A stretch of 64,000 nt of DNA from Cenococcum geophilum 1.58 (GCA_001692895.1 KV748179.1:4229222-4293221); one strand, 5' to 3'. Positions 36,913 through 51,056 are shown, numbered from the stretch's first letter. The notes: generated from the sequence alone by a model not told the origin. Program-made: numbers and translations.

Positions 36913-38698
36913 TCACCATCCCCGCCATCGCACCCACACGTCAACGATCTCGTCAGCATTGACCGAGTCTGAATCTACGACGAGATACCAACCAAAACCC
37001 GCACCTGCAATACAGGCATGGTTCGGCCATAGCAAAAGCTTCTCACCAACATGAAGTTCCCTCATTCCAAAATTTTCGCCTTCCCACACAAGAATCCCAT
37101 GCTCTTGGCTGATTCTACCAACAATCCAACCGGCCTTGCCTACCTCATCATATGTAGTGAAAACGGCTTCTTGCGCCGATTGGGCACTACCCTGCCATGG
37201 AGTGACAACACCCCAGCCCGGATAGCTCTTACAGGGCTCTCTGCCTAGTGCAAGTGATCCAGCTGCGATCAAAGCCTCCGGTTTGTCCCGTTCGTTGTAA
37301 ATACTCGCGACTTCCACCAAGATACGAAGGCCAATGTTTGCGGTTGATAATGGAGCCAAACTGTTTACTGAATTATTCGTGGGGCGCAAACTTTTCGGTA
37401 TCTCAGCAGGACGGGCATGTGTAGCTAGTTGCTGAAGATCAAGCAAAGGATAGACACCGGCATGGAGCTCGAGATCATACTCTTTCCCCACGGCCGCAAT
37501 CAACGAAACTGCTTCTTTTGCTGCCATGTTAGAGGCATCAAAGGAATCAAACATGTTCTGTGTCGCTGTTGCTGTAGGTGTTGCACCGACCGAAAGTGTA
37601 AATCTGTCTCGGACGCCTGTCTGATTTACGACATCTGCTACCGCCTTTAGCTCTCTGATCTCAGTCATCAATCCCATTAGAGCATCGGTGCCAGAGTTTC
37701 CTCCATAGCTGTTACCCAAGTGACTGTAGAAACCTGTTAGAAACAGGTATCTGATTTCGCCCGCGCGGATGCACTCAATAAGTTGATGTAGCAGCTTAGA
37801 TTTCGGATGAAGGCCGGAGCGATGATAGCCCGTATCGATTTTGATGAAAGCACCAATGTAAGGCCCCTCGGGACCACCGTTGAAAACTTTGGATAATTGG
37901 TCATACGTTTCTGGATGGTCGAGCAGGACGTGGACAGTTAATGGTTTGAGTTTTCTGGCGAGTTGAATAAGGCGTTTCATTTTCGATGGTGGTAGGGGCA
38001 TTCCATAAAGTACCTAAATGGGAGAAATGTTAAAAAAGGCCGTGCATTGCGCGAATTCAGGAAACTTACGCTAGTTGATCTTCCTTGCGCCTGACACTCT
38101 AGTAAGTAAGGCAGTAATTGTTCTGCCTCCATGATAGTAGAAACAATGAAATGAGCAGGGACATCTTCGCCAACTTGGAGGCGTGCCAGCTCGGTTGTCT
38201 ACAAAGGACGAAATTAGTAAATACTCTACTCTATTAGTATCGGAGACTTTCAGAGCCCGTTGATTAAAAAAGAGAAGGCAACGTTGAATTTGCGCTACTG
38301 TGGAATATTTTGTTGGTACTTATACTATGGCTGTAACTCTGAAGAATTCTAGGTTCTAGAGCATATCTGCTGCGGCACATTGCGATGAACTTGCGAAAGT
38401 AGTCAAGAAATATCTTCCACTATTTGCTAAAATCTACGCACATGGTTTCCAAGACGAATGAGGCTGAGACAGGCAAAGAAAAGAAGTTGATACTTACTTT
38501 GTGGGTTTTGACATGTGCCCGAAAGCCTATTGATAGCCTCGTCGAGGCTTGCAGCATTGCATTGCAGTTTTCCCTCACCACTGCGCGATCGATAATTGCA
38601 GCTGGCGGATCAACATCCTGTATATTCTTCCCAGTATATTGTAATTTAAGAGCCGCAACGGAGGGGACTGGGTATTGATAAATGGAAAGTAGATCCAT
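36913..38698 (-). CDS. D-serine dehydratase-like / D-threonine aldolase-family PLP enzyme
   Basis: The family uses pyridoxal phosphate and a metal (zinc) to break down D-serine or D-threonine; Dsd1-type enzymes yield pyruvate and ammonia. Exons 38698-38498, 38198-38070 and 38013-36913 give 476 residues. Introns of 299 and 56 bases have GTAAGT donors, and all junctions are in phase 0. Key features: the PLP-lysine motif RAHVKTHK at residues 60-67, an alanine-racemase-type barrel with KIDTGYHRSG and SVGATPT, and a C-terminal Dsd1-like domain with PNHAC, whose His and Cys fit the zinc ligands, followed by FGWYLVVDSD. All expected residues are present and the length is slightly above the usual 380-430. 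Substrate (D-Ser or D-Thr) cannot be decided from sequence. Its start is about 60 bases from RIP-altered DNA. Confidence 0.93.
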
Positions 38699-39205
38699 TG
38701 CAAGTGTCTTTTTAAATGTGTAAGAAAAAACAGAAAAATACTTTAGATAGCAGAGCCTCTAGCAAATAAGGCCTCTCGGCGTATGATTAACTTTATAGGA
38801 TTAGGGGAGCTATATCTATATACTAGGTAGATTATGAGCGCTACGAAGCTCTTACTAAGCAGTGTCTCCAAGAGTCAGCGTCGCTGACAGCGTCGCTGCC
38901 AAGAGGCTGATAACGTAAGCAGTCAGCGAGCTTATAGAGTTGTGGCGGTTAGTCAGCTATAAGACTGCAGCTAGCTAACAGATCGCTGCCTTAGTGGTAA
39001 GATTTGGTAGTAAGTTAAAGCTTTTGGTAGAAGTTTAAGATATTTAGATCTTTAGCTAAGATCTGGTTGGCTAAGAAACCTATATAAATCTCTCGCTTAG
39101 CTATAGTAAATTACTAGACTACTAATAAGGCTAGCGGAAAAATATATATAAAAGGCCCTATAAGGAAGAATCTAACTAAGGGGTTTAATAGCCCAAGAAG
39201 ATATC
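38699..39205. other. RIP-altered spacer left of the transposon nest, possible solo LTR remnant
   Basis: The region from TGTCTCCAAGAGTCAGCG (near 38,863) to about 39,150 has small inverted motifs (GTCAGCGTCGCTGAC) and a CTATATAAA box at 39,081-39,089, as LTR promoters do. No matching end or second copy is present, so this is a weak guess. No gene. Confidence 0.35.
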
Positions 39206-39207
39206 TA

Positions 39208-39279
39208 ACGTGTTTTACCAGTCATTCGTCAACACTAGTCATTCGACACCCCACCAACTACCAAGACGCGTCTGCGCAC
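39208..39279 (+). repeat. Left terminal inverted repeat of the Fot1/pogo element
   Basis: ACGTGTTTTACCAGTCATTC, then two copies of the CAGTCATTCG motif and CACCCCACCAAC. It pairs with 56876-56961, which carries three copies of the motif; the arms differ by one motif copy and by transitions. Confidence 0.9.
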
Positions 39280-39617
39280 GAAAACAATAATGACATTAAC
39301 ACAACCTGATTAATTACCTCAAAAAGAGGCTTAACTACTTCCTGCTAAGTAGGCCTTTTAAAAGAATTAATTTTTAAGTCTTTTAAGGGCTGTAACCTTA
39401 TACGATATCCCTAGAACAAGCCTTTAAGAACGTCTTTACGGGCGTATACTACTTAGCGAATCTAATACTTAAAAACGAAAGTTAAAGTCTTCTAAAGAGT
39501 AGGCCTTAGTTTAGTGGATTCTAGACCTTAATTAACGCGGATTTCCCCCTTATATTATTAATGTACGAAGAATAGTAAATACTTTACTCGCGGAGCGCGG
39601 AACGAATCTACTACTAC

Positions 39618-39820
39618 TGTTACGGCTAGCTTTCTGTGGGAGCAATCCAATAGATTAAGTAACAATAAGGGGCTATATTATAAGTAGACTAAGGTAAGGG
39701 CTTAAAGAAAGGGGCGCGGTAGACGACTATGTACGTGTTCGGTCGTTAGGGCAACGTTAGGACAATATTAATCCGTGACTAACGACGCCTTAATAGTAGC
39801 TATGTAGACGAACCGTTACA
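39618..39820 (-). repeat. 3' LTR of Gypsy G
   Basis: 203 bases, TGTTACGGCT..CCGTTACA. About 17 differences from its partner, all of them transitions as far as I can align by eye. They reflect RIP, so they cannot be used as a clock. Confidence 0.93.
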
Positions 39821-42800
39821 TTACCCCCCTTTAAGCCAGGAGGATCGCCCTCGATCCTCGTAGTTAGGCTCTCCTTGTCCGTCTTGCCCTTCCGCCCTTC
39901 TCTACTTTATTGTCTTCCTCTAAGGGCTTTAGATCTACGTCCTTATAATATACCTCTAGCTATTATAATAGCTGTATAGGTGGTCTAGCCTTATGGGGTC
40001 TCTTATTGTAGAATGCCTTAATCTTATAGGGGGCGCCAATAAAGCTATCTGCGTTATACTAGGTATTGTCTAGGTTATAGCCTACCTAGTTAACCTTATA
40101 CTATAGCCTTTTGTAATAGGTTCTACTAGCAAGGATTTTATTAATCTTGTACTCCAGCTCGCCATTAATTAGGATTAGCTCCTCTAGCTCCCTATTCTGG
40201 CCCGGTAGGGGGTTATCTAAGTCCTTTTATAGTTAATTAGTATAGAAGATGTTTAACATCTTTATATTTAGGGGTAGGTTAATAATATATAAATGTCCTT
40301 TTATGCCTAGAATCTTATAGGACCCTATAAGCTGTCTATCTAGCTTAATACTTAGTTAGTTAGTAGCCTAGCCTTTCCTAGTAATATATACTCGATTACC
40401 TACTCTAAAGTCTAGTTCGTAATAGTGCCTATTAGCTTGCCTTATCTGCCGCTCTTAGGCCTTCGCTAGGTTATTTCTTACCTATTTAACTGCGTCCTAG
40501 GTCCTATATACAAAAGCCTAAGCTTCTTATCGTATTAGCTTCTTACGAGGTGTTAAGGTTGCTTATATACGTTCCTTTTAATTAAAGTAGAGCCTTGGCT
40601 TAAATCCTAGCTCTAGCTTATATAGTGAGAAGCCGGTAGATTTATGCGGTAAGATTGCCTATGTAAAGTCTATATAGGGGAGGAGCTCTAACCAATTATC
40701 CTGGTAATGGTTGATAAAGGGCCTTAAGCGTTAGTTAATATACTGGTTTAGTACCTCCATATTATTATTAGTTTGCGCGTAACCGGACGTAGAGAGCTTT
40801 TGCTTAACGCCAGTTAGTTTATATAGCTTATCTATAAAGGCTAATATAAATTAGGGTTCTTAATCTAATGTGACTATCTCCAGGAGGCCGTATACGCGCT
40901 AGACGTATTAGTAGTATAGGTTTACTATATCAGCTACGGTGGCAGTTTTATAGCAGGGTAGTAAGAAGGCTCTTTTACCTAGTTGGTTAATAACTACAAA
41001 GACATTATTAAAGCCTTTTTTGTCCATTAGGAAGGACTTAAAATTAAAAGAGATATGCTACTAGCAGCGTTTGCTAATTGGTAGAGGGTGTAGTAGGCCT
41101 AGGGTTTTATCGCTGGGTATATAGGTCCTCCTGCAGGTCCTGCAGTTTCTTACGTAGGTATCGCAGTCTAAGGGTAGTCCTGGCCAATAGTATTGGTCTA
41201 CTATAAGTTTCCTAGTCTTCGTCTTGCCTAAGTAAGCGGTTACCTAATAGGAGTATACCTCTACAATAAGGTAGGTACGGAGGTAGTTAATATTAGGGAC
41301 CATTAGCTTACTAAAGCGTGTTAGTAATCCTCCTTAGAGTTTTCAGCCCTTTTAGTCTTGCTTAGCTAGCTGACGTAACCCTGCTAGCGACTCACTAGTT
41401 TGATTAGCCTGGAGGATCTAGTTAACCAGCTTATACAATTCCTACTCGCGATTTGCTACAACTAGGGGGTCCTTAGAGGTTGCCTCTAGTGTAGCAATTA
41501 TAAGGGCGGGGTTGATTAAGCATATAGTACGTATAGCTACGTCCTTCTCTTTCTACGTCTTTAGGTCCTCTTGCTTTTATAATAGGGTATTAGCCACTAT
41601 ATTTGCCGTGCCTGGCCTATATATAATCCGCATATAGAAATTAGCTAGTAGGTCTACCTAGTGGGCTTGCTGTGGATTTAGCAGCCTCTTAGTTATAAAG
41701 TACTTAAGGGCTTAATAATCTGTAATAACTATAAAGGGCGTATACTAGAGGCTAATAAGGTAACCTCGCCATTTTTATAGGCCTCTTATCACTGCTAGCA
41801 TTTCTTTATTGTAAATCTTATACTACATCTCTATAGGGGACATTGTCTTTAAGAAGAAAGCTACTAGCTTCTAGGTCCCATCGTCTTACAGCTAGTTCAG
41901 TACCCTAGCTACTACTCTATCACTTACATTAGTCTCCACTTAGGTGTTTTGGAACGGTAAGTAGTGCTTAATTATACTGCTAGATAACATAAGGGCCTTA
42001 ACTTACTTAAAGGCTTTAAGCTCCTCCTCCCCTAGTGGGTGCTATGCTTTCTTCTTTATAAGCTTATTAAGCGGTTATATAACTTGGCCGTAATTCTTTA
42101 AGAAGGCCCGGTAGAAGTTATAAAACCCTAAGAAAAATTACACCCCTTTTATAGAGGTAGGGGGTTCCTAATTCTTAACTATAGATAGCTTATTAGTATC
42201 TATAGCGATCCCATTAGTACCAATAATAAAGCCTAGAAACTTCGTCTTAGTAACATTAAACTTACTCTTTTTAATATCCGCTTGTAAGCCTGCCTCTTAA
42301 AGCCTCTATAAGACCTTCTTAATATAGACTTCGTGCTCTAGCGGGTCGTCCAAGTAGATTAGGATGTCGTCTATATAGGCTATGCAGAAATCATTTAGGT
42401 AGTCAAAAAGGATGTTATTAATAAATCTCTAAAAGGACGTAGGGCCGTTATATAGTCTAAAGGGTATAACGCGGTACTTGTATAATTCGTACCTTATATA
42501 GAAGGTAGTTAGCTCCTTTATCTCTTCCTTTAGCCGTATATAGTAGAAGGCCTGCCGAATATCTAGCTTGGTGAAGATCTTAGCTCTTAATAGCCTGGTC
42601 AACGTCTCCTTAATTAATGGCAGCGGGTAGCGGTCCTTCTTGGTAATTATATTAAGCTTCTAAAAGTCGACATAGAATCGCCACCCTTTTTTTAGTTTCT
42701 TAGTAAATAGGACCGGAGCTATAAAGGGTGCATTGCTTAGTACAATAAACCCCTTCTATAGGTGCTCCTATAAGTAGGCCTTAACTAGCTCTAGCTGTTC

Positions 42801-44393
42801 TAATAACATATTATATAGCGGGCTAGGGGCTAGTTCTCTGCTGCTACCTTTAAGAACAATATTATAGTCTACCCCCTTATAATGCGGTGGTAGTATATCG
42901 GAGGTAGCTTTTAAAAAACCATCAGCGTACTCTTAGTAGGGCTGTAGTAGCTTTTTATAAATAAGCCGGCGGAGTTCTTCCTTATTATCTAGTAGCGCGT
43001 CCTAAGCCTTCTTATTCTTTATTAGTTGGTCTACCTTATAGAGGCTGGTATATTTAATTACTACGTCCTTATACTTTGCTTCTCGTAGGAAGTTCTTTGC
43101 CTTAAGTAGCGCGATATCTGCTGCTCTAAACTCCCTAGCAGATAAAGGCCTCCTTGCTCTTAGCTTTAACGGTAAAGTTGGCCTAAGGTAGAGCTGGTCT
43201 TCCATTTTCCTAATTGTATCTTGGGTATTAATCTTCTAAGTATGCCTATAGTCGTATAAGGTCTGCTTGGCTTGCTTCGGCTTAGCCTATCCTTTTAGCT
43301 TAATTTTAGTAGAGGACTTCTTCTCTTAAAGTTCACTGATCGCGACTGTACGTTTAAGGATGCGTTAAGGGGTAGACTTAGACTTTTGATCTAGCAGTGC
43401 GTCTCTTCAATCTACATCTCTTTAGTAATCCTTATTAATTAGTAGGGGTAGGAGCTCCTTTCTTAGTATAATTACGTCCTGCCTACTATGGTAGTTCTTC
43501 TTAGTTCGCTATATTAAGACCTGGTGTTTGTAATTAATAAGGGCCCTAGTCTTCTTAAACTACCTGCGGCCAATAAGGAGATTATGGCGGCCTGTATTGT
43601 AGAATAGGAACTATATAGGGACTTGTTAACCATCTATAACTAGGTTCGCCTTAAAGAGCTATCTAATTATATCTGTCTGCTGATTATTATAGCTAGATAT
43701 AGTGACTCCTTATCCTTTAATCTTGTAGAGCTTTAATTGCAGTTGTTGCTTAATAATTAGCAGTAGCTTATAGTATATAAAGGCCTCTCCGCCCGCACTA
43801 GAGTCGAGCAGGCTTACTATATTAAGAGCTACGCCGCCTAGCGCGATTTTATATAGCGTTATAAGGGCTACGCCTCCTAAGATCTCCTTTAGCTATATAG
43901 GCGCTATATTAATTGCTCCGATCTGCTCTAGGTAGGAGACTTCTCCTAAAGCTGCTTATTTTTTAACTCTGCTAAGTTAGTAACTATCTTATACTCTTCA
44001 CTTTAGTTAATTGCTTTAGCTTCCATCTTCTTCGGTACTATATAGTCGCTAGAATAGTGTCCTTGCTTACTATAGTTAAAGTAGGTAATAGGCGTTTTTA
44101 CGGCTGGTGCTGGAGTTAGAGACTGCCTAGGGGGAAGACCTTTAATCTCTTTAGTGCCCCTAGTAGAAACTCTCTTACTAGCCTAGGCTGCTTGGCGGTT
44201 ACTTTATTCCTTACCTATCTGCTTTAAACCTTAGGTGTACTATTAGGCAGTCTTATAATAGGCCTAGAAGCTATAGTCTTTATCTACTACCTTGACTTCC
44301 ATTTAAACGCGTAGGCTGTTATAAAGCTTATTATAAAGCTCCTCTTTCTACTAATCTTGCGGCATCCTTAAGATATTCGCTAGCCATATAAAG

Positions 44394-44475
44394 CGGAGAG
44401 TCTCCGGGCACTATCATCCCACACAACCATGATTAATAAGCGCTTACTAATGCACGCACGGGCCGCCATCAATAG
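44394..44475 (+). repeat. Left terminal inverted repeat of the MULE
   Basis: CGGAGAGTCTCCGGGCACTA followed by TCATCCCACACAACC. Pairs with about 54,011-54,092 in reverse complement; identity weakens after about 42 bases. Confidence 0.85.
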
Positions 44476-45573
44476 TGCGGAAGAACTTTAAAAAAGCATG
44501 TCCTTACCGTAACTTATACCATAGAATATCTACGCAATTACGTAGTAAATAGACTAGTTTAAGGCGTGGAATTAATAGCTTATTATATAGACTAAAAGTC
44601 CTAAATAGCTTATTAAGTAAATATTAGTGCTAGGGTTAAAAATATAACGCTGAAGTCGGACCACTTTAATAGCAAGTTTTTTTAAAATTTTCTACTATAG
44701 AGTTGTTCCAAATCTACACCTTACAAAGCCTATATTAACTTCCTACTATATAGTATAGCCAGTAGCTCTTTATTTAATATTGATTCGACTCTTCCTAACC
44801 TTAATAAGCTCCTACAGCGTCGCCCTACTACCTATACTGCCTTTATTGCTCTAGTACAAAAACCTAGTAATCGCCAGAGTAACCCCATTAAAGTCCTTAA
44901 TACTTTACCCCCTCTTCGCCAGGTTGCTCCAGCCGCTTAGCGTAAGGTTCCTTAGGCTCCTTAGGCTCCGTTAACTCCATCTTGGCTTTACTAGCTATAG
45001 TATACGAATATAGAGAGCTCAGCGTAGGCCTCTATAGAGGAGTCGTTCTCTCCTCTACCTCCTCCTAGAACTCTAAACCCTAGTAGTTATAAATATCGTG
45101 CTGTTTCTGCTTCTTTAGTATATAATATAAATAATCCTCTTCCGTAATGGCTTTAATCGCCGTCGCTAAAAGTTAAGATTTAACGTCCAGAGTGGTAGCT
45201 AAACTACCGTTTATACCTAAACCTGGCTCTAGTAGTATAAAAGGTAGTTAACTTTATGCCCGCCCACCACCTTCTAGAGCTATATAATGGTGAGACCTTT
45301 AAGGATTCTAACGCCGCGTTTAATTAATACTAGGACTACGCCTTTAGCAAAGGCTTCTTTATTATTATACTATCCTTAGGTAATAAAACCGCTCTACGGC
45401 CGTACTGTATCTTTGGCTATAAACACTATAGTAAGCACACCCGGAATTACCGCAAGTTAGATAACTTTTACGGTAAGAATAGCAACCGGTAGCAAGAAGG
45501 CACTAAGGTACACCAAAAGAACTACGGCTGGTGTATTTAGGTGGCCTAGAAGAAGCTTCCTAGCTATATAGGT

Positions 45574-45714
45574 TGTTAAAATAGGTATAGTTTAATGATT
45601 ATTTTTATTGAGCATACATTTCTAAGAGGGTAGGGAAGCGACAATTATATAGAAGAGTGTTAGAGGTTCTACCCGACAAGAAGCAATACACGCTAACTAG
45701 AACCCACTTTAACA
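45574..45714 (-). repeat. 3' LTR of Copia H
   Basis: 141 bases, TGTTAAAATAGG..CTTTAACA. About six transitions separate it from its partner. Confidence 0.92.
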
Positions 45715-48700
45715 GCCCCCCTTAAGCTAAATATAGGTAACAATATGAAGGTCATAAGAGATATTAATATCTCTCTAAACCTAAAGCATCTCTAAATGCA
45801 TAGAATGCATCTTTTGGTAGCGCCTTAGTGAAACCATTAGCTATTTATTAACTTGTTTATATATATTCCAGCTTAATATCTCTATCTATAACCTTCTCCT
45901 AAATAAAGTAATATTGGAGAGTAATATGCTTAGTTTGAGCGTGAAACTTAGGGTCTTTTGCAAGAGTAATAGCACCTTAATTATTAGCGTAAATAATTGT
46001 TGCGTAAGGGGATTTGTTAGTTAGAGATAGTTTTTAAAGGAGTTATCGTAACCAAATGGCTTCTTTTACTGTAACTATCTGTGCCATATACTCTACTTTA
46101 CAGGTCAAGAGTGTTACCGTAGGTTAGCGCTTTAAGGACTAGCTAATCGCACCGCTTCTAATATTAAATATAAATCCCAACGTTAATCTTTAAGTTTTCA
46201 AGTCATCTGCCTAGCTAGAGTCTATAAACCCCCGAAGCGCTTATATCTCTCCTTAGAGGACAAGTTGGAGGTTAAGTGTGCCGTATAAGTAGGAAAGTAT
46301 TTAAAGAACAGCTTATATATAAGACTTATTAAGATTAGAAGTAAAGCAACTAATAAGGGAGACGGCGAAGGCAATATTAGGTTAAGTACTAAGCATAGCG
46401 TATATTAGGGTGCCAACTAGCGATTAGTATTAAGTCTTAAACGCAGAGTTAGCCTAATAATCTACCGCCGCTAGTTAAAGACGAGAGGTTTTTATTAGCG
46501 TAAGGTAAGGGGAATAGTTCTAAAGACTAGCGCTATAAATAGCCTCTTTAAGGTAAGAGAATTGGCTAAGCCGTAGTTTACGGAGTTATTAATTTTAAGT
46601 TACTTTTATACTAAGGTAATAAGTAATAGGGCCTAGATCGGTTATGCTAAAGCGTCCGCTAAGTTAAGCTTTAATGATCTTAATGTTAATAATATCTGGT
46701 TTAATAAATAGGAGGTTGTTAACGTAGACTATAATATATATAGAACCTTTAGTAAAGACTAAAGAGTTAGAGTTAAGGGGTTTAAAACTAGCATCTATAA
46801 GGAACTCTAAGAGTATTTAATGCCAAACTTAAGGCAACTGTTTAAGACCGTAAAGTGCTTTATTTAGATAATAAACCCGTCTAGTTCTATTATCAAAACC
46901 TTTAGGTTAATTAACGTAGATCTCCTCCTTAACGCTTCTATAAAGGAAAGTGGTTTTAACGTCCATTTATTTAATCTTAAGGTCTTATATAGCTGCGATG
47001 GTAAAGAGCGCTTTATAGCTTATAGGTTTCATAATAGACGCAAAGGTCTCATTAAAGTTAACCCTAGCTTATTGTTCGTAACCCTTTACTACCTACCTTA
47101 CCTTATATTATATAATCCTTCCTTTACTATCCCACTTATGCTTAAAAACCTATTAGGCGTTAAGAACTTTATAATTAAGAGGTTGGTTAATAAGTATTTA
47201 GGTATTATTTGCTTTATAAGAGCTAATTTCGTCTTTACTAGCGGAGTACTATTTATTATTATTAACGTTAAGGGTAGATTATTTCTATAACCTTAGCTTA
47301 TAAGGTTTAGCTATAAGGGAGTTACTAAGTATAGCGTAGAGGTGTTTAAAGAAAGGGGTTAAGAAGTAGGTAAGCGCTAAGAATGCTATAATAGGCGGGT
47401 TTTCTCTAATGTTAACAGAATTGCGATACTTAAGAGGTAGTTAAGGCCTATTAGTAGCTGCCAGACGTTTTAACTTCCGTAGGGGTGTCTTATTAGTAGC
47501 GAGGCGCTTTAATTTTTAAGCTTTCTTAAGGAGCTGTTTCTCTTCTTAATGCTATTTACGTTAGGTAGCGTAATTAGGTAAAGCTTCTTCTCCCTTAAAC
47601 TAAGCGTTAATATCTAGAGTATCGGAGTCGTATTTAATATATTATTCTTAAATTCAACGCTTATTGCTACCGGGAACTGTTAAAACAGTCTCTTAAAAGT
47701 GGACAGCTAAGGCACGTATAAGCCGTCCTGTCTCTTTATCTTGAATTTAAATAATATATTTACCCTTAAAGCCAACAAGGTTCCCTAATCTTGCCTTTTT
47801 ATTTACGTAAGAGCTAAACTTCTTCTAACTACCGGCCCTATACCAGATATCGCACCTAAAGGTGCGAATCTAGGAGTAATTAAAGACTTCGCCTTACTCT
47901 ATTTTGTAGGGGGTCTATATTTCTAATGATTTAATAGGGAGAATATTTCGTATAAAGTTAGCGTGCTTAACTACTTCTGGCTAGAAGTTCTTAGGAAGTA
48001 AGCAATTATTTATAAAGGTAAAGGCTCGGTTATATATTATGCGATTAAGTCGTTCTAAGGCTCTATTTTATTATTAACTCTCTAGGGTTAAGTATAAGAA
48101 CTAAATTCCCTCGTTCGTAAGTTCTAGCTAAAAAGCATATCTAAGATATTCTCCTCCGCCATTACTATATAGCCGTAAAATAAGACTTCCTTATTATTTA
48201 ACCTTCGCTTAATATTATTAAAAATAGAACAGGACTTCAGCCTTATACTTCATTAGGTAGACTTTACTTATTTTATTAACTCTATTTTAGAAAGTAACAA
48301 AATATCTTAATCCATTATAGCTAGCTACTTTTATAGGTTCTTTAATATTAGAGAATATAACTTTATAAGGCTTGGTATCGTGGTTAATAAGAGAATCCCA
48401 ATATATAACATCGTGTATTCTGCCACGTAGGTAAACTTCACAGGTACAGTCATAAAGGTCTAGTAAGTAAGGTCTATCCCTTTTAACATTCTTTAGAGCT
48501 TTTATAAGTTCTAGGGGCTAATATAACTAAGCCTTTCGTGCCACAACCTCTTAGCTGGGTTTCGTAAGCTGCTGTATAATATATAGCTGGTTTAATAGCT
48601 AACTGCAAAGGCTATAAGCCCTTCTTAATAGTCGGCCCAAGTATAGAGAAAGAAGAGGCCGGACTTACGAAACGCGTAAGCTATAAGCTTTAAGTTGTAG

Positions 48701-50585
48701 AGAAAATCGCATCTAAGGTTAGATAGATAAAGATAAACTTAATTATTAATAAGCTATAAACCAGATACTAGGTTAGCTTATAAATTAGGGATATAAAGGA
48801 CGTTAGTGAGAATAAGCTCTCTCTTAACTCCTAGAACTATAAGTCTTAGGTATATATCTCCCTTTCCTATTAACTAGAGATACGTTTCTCTAATTCTAGA
48901 GATAATAATCTTCTTATTAGCTTAAAGATCTTAATAGGTAATAAACAGCTCTCTTAACTAAAACATATGCTAAGTATACCTAGTATTAATAATAATTGCA
49001 GAGGAGAGGTTAATATTTAGTTTGGCTATAAAATAAAGTTGTTTAGTAAGCTTAGAGGTATAGGAGCGAGGAGGAATGCGAATAATATAAGGAACCCGCC
49101 ACCAATAGGCAATAAGGTATAGTCGGCGAAGTAGGTTGTATATAAAGTAGCGTAAGTTCTTCTACAGGTTATATACGTAGGCTAATAGTTTCTATACTAA
49201 TAGTAAAGGTTAAAGGGCGATCTGTATAAGCAGTAAAAGACTATAAAAGAAGAATAGTATGCTAGCTATAAAGAGTCCAAAGGGAACAAATAAAAAATAA
49301 TATAAGAGTGGATGGATCTATGGTGAAGAATATCTAATATAATTGGAAATACGGGAGTTTTGGCTATAATTATTAAGGTGCAATTATAGCCTAGTTAGCT
49401 TACTATAGAGTTAAAGCTTTTATAGCCACCTTATTCGTTACTAGACTATAGTTAATTAAATAGCCATTCCTATATATTGCCTTAACTTAGTAAGAGGCTT
49501 ACTATTTATTATTATTGCTAATAGTGCTGTAGGTAATAATATAGATCCTAATAAGGAGTTGCTCTAATGGGCTCTTCGTTATTTTCTAAAGTCCCTTTTA
49601 TAAGTAGAGCGCGTATCTATCTCTACGGCTTTTTTAGGATTTTCCTTTCGCCAGATCTCCTTTAAGTGGGGTTAAAGGATCCAGTATCTGTCTTCCTAGT
49701 AGCCAGCGCATTTATATGGCCTGCAATACGGTCTATTATATTATTATTGGCCTTACTAATTATAGTGCTACTAGCGGTAAGAGGCTTAATTTGTGTATGC
49801 TTAAAAAGCTACTGGTTAACTTTAGAGTATAAGTTGCTCTTATATATAGGTAAGGCCCTAAACTTTTAAGAGAGTAAGGGTCTTGTTAGTAAGGGAGTGT
49901 ATAAGGTAGAACGATTCTTACTAGCCATTAAAAGTAGGACCAAGACTATTAATAAACTTAGAGAGTAGGTCTATTCGGTCTATAGTATAGTTTTAGGTCT
50001 TAAGGTCTAAGTATATCTCCTTAAATTTAATAATATATTCTTTAATATTCTTGCAATTTACAAGAGTAAGGTTTCGCCATTTGGCGCATATTTTAGCGTA
50101 TATCGCGTCTCCTTTTGGCTTAAATTCCGTGTGTAAGATTTCTATTACATCCTTAATTTTAATATAGTCTTTAATAAGGTTCTGTCTGTAAGTGCTATAG
50201 GTTATAGAGATGCAGTTTACTCTCTTAAGTTGCTTTCTTTTTTAAGCTTTAAGATCCGCCTAATAAGTTTTAATAAGTTCATTATAAGCGTCTCTCTTAA
50301 CCTAAGGTCGGTTTATAGCTAGTCCAGCTCCTAGGTTAACTAGAGCGTCTAAATTAAAGTTATTCTTAATTAGCTACTACCCGGTACCTTTCTTCCACTT
50401 TTTATAGTTTATAGGGCTTTTAAGTATCTAAATGTTAGAGAGATTAATATTGGACTTAGAGTATTTAATCGCTATAATAACTTATAAAAGAGAAGTAAGT
50501 ATTTTAGTAAAAAGGTGGGAAACAATATTCTTTGGCTTGTGTACTATTACCTTTTTAGTATTTAGTATAGTGCTAAGGATTTAAC

Positions 50586-50617
50586 GACTGATGATAATAA
50601 TAATAATAATAATAATG
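50586..50617. repeat. GAT/AAT trinucleotide microsatellite
   Basis: About ten GAT/AAT units in a row, in the leader or gag start of Copia H. Confidence 0.85.
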
Positions 50618-50749
50618 GCACTAGGAATAGTAATAGTGATAGGCAACTAAGACATTAATAGAAAACCTAATTTAAGGTTAATAGATAGTAACAGGCAACT
50701 AAGACATAGTAAGAAAAGCCGATCTCGATTAATAGGATATCTGAAATTT

Positions 50750-51056
50750 CTAGAGTGCGTATGTCTAAGTTAGAGTACGTATATCCGAATATCCGAAATA
50801 TTTAAAGTGTGTATATCTAAGGTGTCTAGAGTGCGCATGTCCGAAATATCTAGAGTGTAAAGTATCTAGAGTGCGTATGTCTAAAATGTCTAGAGTATAT
50901 ATATCCGAAGTGTTTAGAGTGTAAAGTATCTAGAGTACGCATATCTAAAAAGTCTAGAGTGCGTATGTCCAAAGTGTCTAGAGTGTAAAGTATCTAGAGT
51001 GCGTATGTCTAAAATGTCTAGAGTGCGTATGTCTAAGGTGTATCTTAAGACGTAGT
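50750..51056. repeat. Minisatellite in the leader of Copia H
   Basis: Repeated TCTAGAGTGCGTATGTC-type units alternating with short TCTAGAGTGTAAAGTA variants, about 10-12 units between gag and the 5' LTR. It would be part of the element's RNA leader. Confidence 0.85.

Noticed and set aside
47072-49869. Open frames at 47,072-47,290 and 49,666-49,869 in the nest
   Set aside because: They are antisense or chance frames in the Copia H fossil; the coding strand there is the minus strand.
50750-51056. Possible CRISPR-like array
   Set aside because: Repeats are contiguous and variable without unique spacers, no cas genes are present and the genome is fungal.
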